From positions 1,329 to 7,372 of the forward strand of contig QIAR01000398.1 of NCBI GenBank assembly GCA_003225595.1: 6,044 nucleotides of DNA, written 5' to 3'. Origin of the DNA: Acidobacteriota bacterium (lineage in GTDB: Bacteria; Acidobacteriota; Terriglobia; Terriglobales; Acidobacteriaceae). A program made the translations under genes and the position numbers. Below, in pieces: positions 1 through 5,579 of this stretch (positions within the stretch are counted from its first letter, which is position 1; every line of letters starts with the position of its first letter). Under the pieces are notes generated by a model that was given only the letters and a program-made list of their open reading frames with translations, was not told the DNA's origin and ran no database searches.

Positions 1-159
1 CGAAGCAAAATGGTGCGCCGAGTCACAAACACAGCCTGCCACCCGCGCCGAAGAGGAGTTGAGGGTTTGCTTGGACAAGGTCACGAACTGCTGTGGGTCT
101 TCTTCGTAGCGGACGACGAGTGTGAGAAGAAGCGCCTCCCGCATGTTTTGTAAATGCAT
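1..159 (-). CDS. Possible 5' part of an unknown protein, truncated by the window edge
   Basis: A minus-strand frame starts at ATG 159 (second ATG at 144, five codons later) and stays open for 53 codons to the window edge. A TAA lies four codons before the first ATG, so the start region is bounded. The translation begins MHLQNMREALLLTLVVRYEE and continues with a helix-like stretch (QQFVTLSKQTL). I recognise no family. In favour of coding, the third codon positions from 144 to about 40 are strongly G/C-rich, as in the confirmed genes here. Against it, there is no Shine-Dalgarno before either ATG, and codon bias and composition weaken near the edge (AGCVCDSAHHF), so it may be a decayed or chance frame. 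It has the same orientation as the Cys/His protein and the receptor, but lies over 300 bases downstream of the former. No function is proposed. Confidence 0.3.
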   Translation of the reverse strand, partial: MHLQNMREALLLTLVVRYEEDPQQFVTLSKQTLNSSSARVAGCVCDSAHHFAS

Positions 160-477
160 GACGCGATGTTATGCACAGGGGCAGAACCCCGGAATGGCCT
201 TTCGGTGCCAGTCTTAGTCACTTCTGTTCAACCTTTCTTTGTCCTCTTGCCTACGTGGCGTGGACCTTAGTCATACTGGGAAGTTCATGACAATGCCGTT
301 CCAGGTAGCTGGTGCTCACATAGTCTGGGTGTGGATTTCCGCTGACTCCCCGCATTTCACAGCCTGTACAGTTGGCTGGTCTCGCCTTCTTGCGGAGCGC
401 CATAAATTTTTCGCAGACCGTGTGCAACACACCCGTCCTCGATGGCTCTTCAGGCGGATGCGAACTGGCATGGTTAA
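160..477. other. Intergenic stretch with no supported gene
   Basis: I found no convincing coding frame, RNA gene or repeat here. The open frames that cross it on either strand have mixed composition, no ribosome binding site and no recognisable motif. The only local structure seen is a 4-bp GGGG/CCCC hairpin at 178-190, too weak to call a terminator. Confidence 0.5.
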
Positions 478-672
478 TCAGGCAGGGCGCTTCTGAATCC
501 TCTCGTCGAGGATTGGAACGGCTGGCTTGGCGTGCGGCTCCTTCATGTGCTGGAACAAGCACGACCCGCAGAAGATCTTGCGGCAGAGGTCGCAAAGCTC
601 CGCGTAGAAGTCGCATATTGCGGTTCCGCAATCGGCACACTCCTGACATCTTGAGGCGAAGGCGATTGGCAC
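478..672 (-). CDS. Small Cys/His-rich protein with zinc-finger-like pattern
   Basis: A 64-residue protein starting at GTG 672. An in-frame TGA at 676-678 rules out a longer N-terminus, and there is no internal ATG before Met43, so GTG is the only sensible start, although no clear Shine-Dalgarno precedes it. The chain holds eight cysteines (9, 12, 15, 20, 27, 30, 35, 38) and two histidines (42, 47). They are arranged CxxCxxC, C, CxxC, CxxC, then H-x4-H (CGSCLFQHMKEPH). Three CxxC pairs plus trailing histidines suggest two zinc sites, resembling RING/B-box or treble-clef folds. This is inference from spacing, not a family match. The last 15 residues are polar and lack cysteine. There is no signal peptide or membrane segment, so it is probably cytoplasmic and could act in protein or nucleic-acid contacts. 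It lies 275 bases downstream of the receptor gene on the same strand, too far to assume co-transcription. Coding is well supported by the motif regularity; function is unknown. Confidence 0.7.
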   Translation of the reverse strand: MPIAFASRCQECADCGTAICDFYAELCDLCRKIFCGSCLFQHMKEPHAKPAVPILDERIQKRPA

Positions 673-947
673 GGTTCATCGGCAGTGCGCTTATGTGTTA
701 TGTGGAGGGTTCAACCCTGGGGGATAAATCGAGCGGCTTTGATCACGCGACAGACGCTGATAGCTACAGTACCATCGGGGCTTTCCCGATTCGTGATACA
801 CACGGTCGATAAGCCGGGTGTTGATTTAACTTCTCTCCAAACGTCCAATGCAGGCCTTCACGAGTTGCATACGCCGTGAACCCAGTGCACCTCGGGCCAG
901 CGGAATGTCCCAGACGAAGTGGGGGGCGAAGGATACGTTGCCGAGGT
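673..947. other. Gap between receptor gene and small Cys/His gene
   Basis: These 275 bases lie downstream of the receptor stop codon and upstream of the small Cys/His gene. I see no gene and no terminator with a U-tract. Two inverted repeats are visible: AGGGTT-C-AACCCT at 706-718, and ACCTCGG (889-895) with CCGAGGT (941-947). The second has arms 45 bases apart and its inner end adjoins the receptor stop codon. Either could fold in RNA, but neither is a typical intrinsic terminator. Confidence 0.4.
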
Positions 948-3900
948 CTAGAAGATCAGCTTAAGGCCAAACTGCAGATTGCGCGGAGGGAATGTATCAG
1001 CCTGGCCGAAATGCGGACTGTTCAGCCTATTATTGCGGAGCGCAAAATTGGTGTGGTTGAAGACATTAAAGGCTTCGACACGGAACTGCAGATTGAATCT
1101 CTCGAAAAACTTAAAATTTTTGAATAGTGAAGTATCAGCGTTCCAATATCCTGGCCCAACAAAAGTGTTTCGTCCTAAATTACTAACGCAACCGAGGCAG
1201 GGCGCAAAGAAGAAATTCTCGGGCAGATTGAATCCGTCAGCCCATTGATCATGGCTGGCATGTACTTGACCTGCAATCGCACTGGGCCGATCGTTGGCTA
1301 CACCGTCCAGGTTGAAGTCACCCCCGGTATTGATGCAGTTCGCAGGATCGAAGGTCGCGCTGTCGCAAGCGCCGGGAACAAGCGGCTCCAGGTGGGGTCT
1401 CCGCGGCAGCAACGGAGTCCAGTGGGCGCCGCTCTGGAAGGACCAGATGCCATTGAGTTGCCACCCCCTCAGCGCCGCGGCTACCAATCCGTGAGCATTT
1501 CGGAAGAATGGAAGTTCCCACACATAGTTAAACGTTAGCCGGTGACGGATGTCGAACGTAGAGTTGCCACGGTCGAGACCTGGCATGGTGACATCCGTTG
1601 TGAAGCCGTCACCAGCGGCGGATCCGTTCACGGTAGTTCCACTGTCATGCCATCCCGAGCCCGAATCAATGGAGTGACTGAAGGTGTAATTTCCGCTCAG
1701 TTGCCACCCATGGCTTAGTTTTTGGCGGACGGAAACCTGCAGCCCGTGGTAAATGGAATTGCCGACATTCTGCCACACGCGTAATTGACCGTAGTTCGGG
1801 TTCAGCAGACCTCTGGGATTGATTGGCAGGCCATTGGCAGCGAGCGTGGTGTCGAACCTGCTGCAGAGTTTCCGCCCGAAGTTGTCCGTGACGCAGGTTC
1901 CCTCTGGCAGCTGCGCGCCTGGAATTCGGTTAACATTTTCGGCCCGAAAAAGCTCGCGCCCGGCCGTCCCCACATAATTGATCTCAACTGCCAATCGCGG
2001 GCGCAGCTCCCGCTGCATGCCCAGGAACCAATTGAATACCTGCGGATCGCGTATGCCTTCGGGGAACACAATCGAAGTCAGCAAGGCAAGATTAGGATTG
2101 GCGGGATCCCAGCCCAAGATGTTGCCGGTTGCCTGTAGCCCGGCGCCGGCATGCTGCTCGGGGGGAGCCGGGCCGAGAAAAGTTGGCTTCCCGCCAGCAG
2201 TCGGACCGTACACAATGTGTTCTTTACTGTCAGGGAAGGCGAGAAAATTCACAACCTCATTCTCTGAATAATAAGGCGGATTCCAGCGGGTGTTGGACAG
2301 AGGATTGTATAAGGTGCCTTCATAGGACAGAGCAGCACCGCCGCGCAGTGCAGTCTTACCATCGCCAAAAATGTCCCAGGCAAATCCTAGGCGTGGTCCG
2401 AAATTGTTGTGATCCCCTGCGCCCAGGGTGTTGGCCGGGGCAAAGCCTCCTGGCCCGCATGCGCCTGCAAGCACGGCACGAGGATTGCCCGGGCAGGGAG
2501 TGCTCGCATCGCGGATCTGACCGGTGCCAGTGGTAATGTTGTCAATGAAGCGCCGCCCTGGACCTTTAATGAACGTTGTCGCCAGATGGTTCAACTCGGT
2601 GTGGCGGGTGTATAGATCATACCTGAGACCCAAATTGACAGTGACACGGTGAGATAGCTTCCAGTCATCTTGGACGTAAAGGCCAAATTCCCAGTTGCGA
2701 AAATGCCGGACATTCGGTGCAAGCTGGGCAGGACTACCACTTATGAATCCTGGGTCCACCCCGGCGTCTTGCAGCCAGGGCGCGTCAAGCGCGAAGAACA
2801 GGGGATCGAAGAATTCATAAAAAGGCCGTCCGGTATTGAAGACGGTGTTTTCCAAATTCCTGCGTACGTCCCCGCCGATCTTAAGGCTGTGCTTGCCACG
2901 GCTGATCGAGGCTAGGTCCGAATACGTGTAAATGTTCTCGTGGAACAATTGTGGGTACCCTGAGTAAGCGCCAAATCCCACCGTGCCGTCGTCGAATGCG
3001 ACGTTTGGCACACCGGGGAACTGCGCTTCAACTGTATTGAGGTTTCCTGCGTACCCAGCACGGAACTCGTTGAGGAGGGCAGGACTGAAGAGGTGTATGT
3101 AGCTGAACTGGAAATTGGGCGTGGTGAGCTGAGAAGGAGTGGCAATACCAGGGCGAATTGCAGGCTGCGAGGTAAGAAATTTGTTTCGCGATCTCGACCA
3201 GTTGTACTGAGCAAATAAACGGTTCTTTTCGCTTGGGGCGTAATCGAGGCGAAACGAGGTCTCGTTCCCGTCGAAGAGGTTTTCGCTGACTTGCGACTGA
3301 AAAATGTTCAGTGCGGTCATCAGGAATGATTGGTCGCGATCAAAGGCACCCACAACTGGCGTACTGTAGGGTGAGCCGCCTGGGCAGCCACCCTGCTCGA
3401 CAGGCTGGTTCATCTGGTCAATGTCGGCCTGCTCTACCCCGAACAGCCTGCCCAACTTGGCCGCTATGGCGCCGCTGCCGTCAGTGTGGTCAGGGCAGAG
3501 ATAGTCAGCAAAGCTTGTGAAGAACGAGCCCGAAAAACCGCTACTAACGTAATCCCGCAGCGTAAACGCGGGACGCCCGTTCAAAGCCGGAGGGAAATTG
3601 GAATACAAAAGCGCGGCGACGGAATTAGGAAACGCAGTTCGAACCGCTTCCCGATATTGCGGTGATTCAACCAAGACCTCGTCAGGGAAAGAGGTTAGAA
3701 ATCGGTCCCCCTGGTAAGCAGCAAAGAAGAAAAATTTGTTGCGCTGGATTGGTCCTCCGAAAGTTCCACCAAACTGATTTAGGTGCAACGGCGCCTGCTT
3801 GCGATTCGCAGGGTCGGGGTTGTGGTTGACGAAGAACGGGTTCGCGTCGAAAGCGTTGTTCCGCAAAAACTCCCACAGGCTGCCATGGAAGAAGTTCGTC

Positions 3901-4622
3901 CCTGATTTAGTCACAAGATTAGTGATGGCCCCGGCACTGTTTCCGAACTCGGCCGAGTTGTTGAGCGTGAGAAGCTGAAACTCCTGCACCGTATCCTGAA
4001 TGGGCTGATTGACCGGCCCACCACTAAGGCCCTTATTGGAGACGCCATTGATAAGAAACCCGTTAAAGTTTTCGCGGACCCCGTTTACCACGGTGTTGGC
4101 ACCGTTCTCGAAGATCACGCCGCGAACGTTGGTGGCGCCGGGGGCGTACTGAATCAAGTCGTAAACGTTGCGGCCGTTGAGTGGCAGGTTGGCGATCTGG
4201 GTGGATTCGACGGTTTCCGACAAGCGTGCGTTCTCGGTATTAACAGTGGCGGGCGAGCTGGTAACCTCGAGGCTCTCGCTCCGTGCTCCTAAAGTGAGCT
4301 GAAAATCTACCCTGAGGCTGCTGCCAGCGTTCAGTGTAAACTCGGAACTCCTGGCAACCTTAAATCCAGTGGCTTCAACCGTGATTTGGTAGCGGCCCAC
4401 CAGCAGTTCCGTAGCGACGAATTGTCCTGCGTCGTTGGTGCGGAGGTCGAGCCGAAAACCGGTATCCAAGTTGCGCACGGTCACGCGAGCGCCGGCAATG
4501 GCTGCTCCGGTGGGATCGGTAACGATACCGGTGGCCTGACCGTTCTGTACTTGGGACGACACTGGGAGCGTGAACACAGCGAACAGGAGAATGAAAGTTA
4601 CGCAACGCCCTACCTTGACCAT
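948..4622 (-). CDS. Oar-like TonB-dependent outer-membrane receptor with carboxypeptidase-regulatory-like domain
   Basis: A 1224-residue outer-membrane beta-barrel protein. Residues 1-23 form a signal peptide: a basic start, a hydrophobic core (FILLFAVFTLPV) and likely cleavage after VSS. Residues about 28-110 are a carboxypeptidase-regulatory-like beta-sandwich (GIVTDPTGAAIAGARVTVRN, then DAGQF, GRYQITVEATGF). Residues about 130-250 are the plug, with the hallmark LPLNGRN at 145-151 followed by VVNGVRENFNGFLINGV and SGTNFFHGSLWEFLRNNAFD. The rest is a barrel rich in alternating aromatic strands, including YVQDDWKLS, VNLGLRYD and EAFNVFNHTNF. It ends GLKLIF, a terminal Phe typical of proteins inserted by the BAM machinery. 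The length is normal for the family. Members are thought to import or bind large substrates, perhaps glycans or peptides, using TonB-ExbBD energy; the substrate here is unknown. The mature chain has ten cysteines in five close pairs and a DxNxDG loop at 1102-1111. The ATG start is supported by GGGAGGG five bases or so upstream. It is transcribed away from the sigma/kinase genes. Confidence 0.96.
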   Translation of the reverse strand: MVKVGRCVTFILLFAVFTLPVSSQVQNGQATGIVTDPTGAAIAGARVTVRNLDTGFRLDLRTNDAGQFVATELLVGRYQITVEATGFKVARSSEFTLNAGSSLRVDFQLTLGARSESLEVTSSPATVNTENARLSETVESTQIANLPLNGRNVYDLIQYAPGATNVRGVIFENGANTVVNGVRENFNGFLINGVSNKGLSGGPVNQPIQDTVQEFQLLTLNNSAEFGNSAGAITNLVTKSGTNFFHGSLWEFLRNNAFDANPFFVNHNPDPANRKQAPLHLNQFGGTFGGPIQRNKFFFFAAYQGDRFLTSFPDEVLVESPQYREAVRTAFPNSVAALLYSNFPPALNGRPAFTLRDYVSSGFSGSFFTSFADYLCPDHTDGSGAIAAKLGRLFGVEQADIDQMNQPVEQGGCPGGSPYSTPVVGAFDRDQSFLMTALNIFQSQVSENLFDGNETSFRLDYAPSEKNRLFAQYNWSRSRNKFLTSQPAIRPGIATPSQLTTPNFQFSYIHLFSPALLNEFRAGYAGNLNTVEAQFPGVPNVAFDDGTVGFGAYSGYPQLFHENIYTYSDLASISRGKHSLKIGGDVRRNLENTVFNTGRPFYEFFDPLFFALDAPWLQDAGVDPGFISGSPAQLAPNVRHFRNWEFGLYVQDDWKLSHRVTVNLGLRYDLYTRHTELNHLATTFIKGPGRRFIDNITTGTGQIRDASTPCPGNPRAVLAGACGPGGFAPANTLGAGDHNNFGPRLGFAWDIFGDGKTALRGGAALSYEGTLYNPLSNTRWNPPYYSENEVVNFLAFPDSKEHIVYGPTAGGKPTFLGPAPPEQHAGAGLQATGNILGWDPANPNLALLTSIVFPEGIRDPQVFNWFLGMQRELRPRLAVEINYVGTAGRELFRAENVNRIPGAQLPEGTCVTDNFGRKLCSRFDTTLAANGLPINPRGLLNPNYGQLRVWQNVGNSIYHGLQVSVRQKLSHGWQLSGNYTFSHSIDSGSGWHDSGTTVNGSAAGDGFTTDVTMPGLDRGNSTFDIRHRLTFNYVWELPFFRNAHGLVAAALRGWQLNGIWSFQSGAHWTPLLPRRPHLEPLVPGACDSATFDPANCINTGGDFNLDGVANDRPSAIAGQVHASHDQWADGFNLPENFFFAPCLGCVSNLGRNTFVGPGYWNADTSLFKNFKFFERFNLQFRVEAFNVFNHTNFALRNNRLNSPHFGQADTFPPRNLQFGLKLIF

Positions 4623-4626
4623 TCAA

Positions 4627-4633
4627 CCCTCCC
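4627..4633 (-). promoter_or_regulatory. Ribosome binding site of the receptor gene
   Basis: On the minus strand GGGAGGG is followed by TTGA and then the ATG at 4622. The core GGAGG stands about five bases from the start codon. This fixes the receptor start and agrees with the signal peptide beginning directly after it. Confidence 0.75.
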
Positions 4634-4663
4634 GCGAACTTCGGCTTCGACACCAGTAACTCG

Positions 4664-4683
4664 AACAATTGCTAGGGATTGTT
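4664..4683. repeat. Inverted repeat AACAAT-N8-ATTGTT, candidate operator
   Basis: Two perfect 6-base arms (4664-4669 and 4678-4683) are separated by eight bases, giving a 20-base dyad. It lies 42-61 bases upstream of the receptor ATG and between that ATG and the TATACT box at 4723-4728. If that box is the promoter, the dyad would be in the early transcribed leader, a position suited to a repressor site or a short RNA hairpin. The arms are A/T-rich and such a dyad can arise by chance, so it is only a candidate. Confidence 0.3.
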
Positions 4684-4722
4684 GACGTTTACGGTTCGCC
4701 CTCCCGGTGATGATGGGCCGCG

Positions 4723-4728
4723 AGTATA
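4723..4728 (-). promoter_or_regulatory. Candidate -10 box (TATACT) for the receptor gene
   Basis: The minus strand reads GGTGTATACTCG, matching five of six bases of TATAAT about 100 bases upstream of the receptor ATG. No good TTGACA-like element stands 16-18 bases further upstream (the sequence there is near GGAATT), so this is a weak prediction. Confidence 0.3.
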
Positions 4729-4943
4729 CACCTCTCTGCAGACACAATTCCGGGGCCCAAAGAAACTGACGGCTCACTACTGTGGCCTGCTTTTGTGCTG
4801 AACATAACGCTTTGCCGACGGCCGCAGGCGCACCGTTCTTGAGCTCAATCTAATGTGCTCCTACTTAGCTAACGCGCCATTTCCTTGAGAAAGCGACCAG
4901 CAGGGCTGCAAAACAGGCCGAGAAGTAAGTGTCAGCAAGGGAG

Positions 4944-4949
4944 TAGAAT
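4944..4949 (+). promoter_or_regulatory. Candidate -10 box (TAGAAT) for the sigma/kinase unit
   Basis: TAGAAT matches five of six bases of the -10 consensus and lies 51 bases before the proposed GTG 5000 start. That would leave a leader of about 40-45 bases holding the Shine-Dalgarno. A matching -35 box is not visible, so confidence is low. Confidence 0.2.
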
Positions 4950-4984
4950 CTGGTTCACCACTCCTAGGGTCTACCATCGAGGGT

Positions 4985-4992
4985 TGGAGGAG
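4985..4992 (+). promoter_or_regulatory. Strong Shine-Dalgarno deciding the true sigma-factor start
   Basis: GGAGGAGG is followed by seven bases and then GTG at 5000, an ideal spacing. No comparable site precedes GTG 5082, the first start codon of the long sigma frame. This is the main evidence that translation was designed to begin at 5000 and that the intact gene ran from there. Confidence 0.75.
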
Positions 4993-4999
4993 GCGCAGA

Positions 5000-5053
5000 G
5001 TGGAACCTGTCGCGCCAGACGTAACCTCGCTATTGAAAAAGCGCAGACGGTAA
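5000..5053 (+). pseudogene. Displaced N-terminal piece of the ECF sigma factor (frameshifted)
   Basis: GTG 5000 opens a 17-codon frame encoding MEPVAPDVTSLLKKRRR, ended by TAA at 5051-5053. The first 14 residues carry the VTxLL pattern with which TIGR02999-type ECF sigma factors begin. The frame of the main sigma ORF, read just after the A5 run at 5036-5040, gives SADGNQEAATKLIPVIYHEL. Together they rebuild the expected N-terminus. The main frame has its own TGA at 5034-5036, so the break must lie between about 5037 and 5050. The shift needed is +1 (one base too many) or -2 (two missing). Restoring two A residues would give LL-K-K-S-A-D-G, keeping the five residues the family has between LL and G. 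Confidence 0.7.
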
Positions 5054-5081
5054 TCAGGAAGCGGCCACCAAACTCATTCCT

Positions 5082-5579
5082 GTGATCTACCACGAGCTCC
5101 ACCGGTTGGCAGTTGGCCATCTACGTCATGAGCGGCCGGATCACACCCTGCAACCAACGGCACTCGTGCATGAGGCCTACATAAAGCTTGTGGCACAGCG
5201 AAATGCCGACTGGCAAAGCAGAACTCATTTCTTTGCTGTCGCATCGCAGTTGATGCGGCGCATTCTGGTCGATTACGCACGCCGACAACTTAGAGCTAAG
5301 CGAGGAGGCAGAGAGGCAAAGCTATCTCTAGAGGAAGTGCTTCTTGTCTCGCCGAATCGGCCCGACAAGATGCTGGCCCTCGACGAGTCTCTGACACGCT
5401 TGGAAAAAATGGATGCTCGGCAAGGGCGAATCGTGGAGCTCCGCTACTTCGGTGGTCTGACGGTTGACGAAGCGGCGGAAATTTTGAATGTTTCCCCGAC
5501 AACCGTTCGGCGGGAATGGACGAGTGCCAAAGCCTGGTTGTATGGAGAGCTGAAACAGCGCCATGGAGATCACGCCTGA
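5082..5579 (+). CDS. ECF-type RNA polymerase sigma factor, TIGR02999/Sigma70_ECF family (N-terminus frameshifted)
   Basis: A cytoplasmic sigma factor that directs RNA polymerase to a specific promoter set. The coordinates give the longest uninterrupted frame with a start codon (GTG 5082, 165 residues). The true start is probably GTG 5000, which would make about 192 residues, the family's usual size, once the frame break near 5036-5050 is repaired. Region 2 is visible at residues 1-76: YHELHRLA, then HTLQPTALVHEAYIKLV, HFFAVASQLMRRILVDYAR and the basic RAKRGG. A linker (77-105) leads to region 4 at about 106-160: RIVELRYFGGLTVDEAAEIL, a helix-turn-helix around 126-145 (VSPTTVRREW) and SAKAWLYGEL. 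If translation starts only at 5082 the first helix of region 2 is missing, which could weaken core binding. The stop overlaps the downstream kinase start by 17 bases. In this family a linked Ser/Thr kinase is common and no anti-sigma gene is needed; none is visible here. Confidence 0.93.
   Translation: MIYHELHRLAVGHLRHERPDHTLQPTALVHEAYIKLVAQRNADWQSRTHFFAVASQLMRRILVDYARRQLRAKRGGREAKLSLEEVLLVSPNRPDKMLALDESLTRLEKMDARQGRIVELRYFGGLTVDEAAEILNVSPTTVRREWTSAKAWLYGELKQRHGDHA

Larger units (their letters stand above)
4623..4999. other. Divergent intergenic region between receptor and sigma genes
   Basis: These 377 bases separate the two oppositely directed transcription units and must contain both promoters. 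The signals I can point to are listed separately: a TATACT box and an inverted repeat on the receptor side, a TAGAAT box and a strong Shine-Dalgarno on the sigma side. No convincing -35 box pairs with either -10-like box at 16-18 bases, so the promoters may use other sigma factors. No gene is supported within it. Confidence 0.6.

Noticed and set aside
251..679. 142-codon minus-strand open frame overlapping the small Cys/His gene
   Set aside because: It is in a different frame from the Cys/His pattern, rich in Arg/Ser/Pro as expected for an out-of-frame translation, and has no ribosome site or recognisable motif.
706..718. GGTTCAA resembling a tRNA T-loop
   Set aside because: No matching acceptor, D or anticodon stems are found upstream, and the flanking bases do not form a 5-bp T-stem around a 7-base loop.
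372..812. 146-codon plus-strand open frame
   Set aside because: It is antisense to the Cys/His gene, Arg/Ser-rich and motif-free, the usual shadow of a coding strand in G/C-rich DNA.
889..947. ACCTCGG/CCGAGGT inverted repeat as a terminator of the receptor gene
   Set aside because: The loop is 45 bases and no T-run follows on the minus strand, so it does not match an intrinsic terminator.
1785..2138. Plus-strand open frames inside the receptor gene (also 2129-2536 and others)
   Set aside because: They lie antisense to a well-supported 1224-residue protein, have no ribosome sites and no family resemblance.
4839..4867. TTGAGC-17-TACTTA as a promoter for the sigma gene
   Set aside because: The spacing is right but the -10 part lacks the key final T and most consensus bases. 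It is too weak to list.
5033..5050. Programmed ribosomal frameshift in the sigma gene
   Set aside because: The shift needed is +1 or -2, whereas A-rich slippery runs normally promote -1. I see no typical +1 stimulator (a stop in the slip site with a rare codon). An indel at the A-run is simpler, though not excluded by sequence alone.
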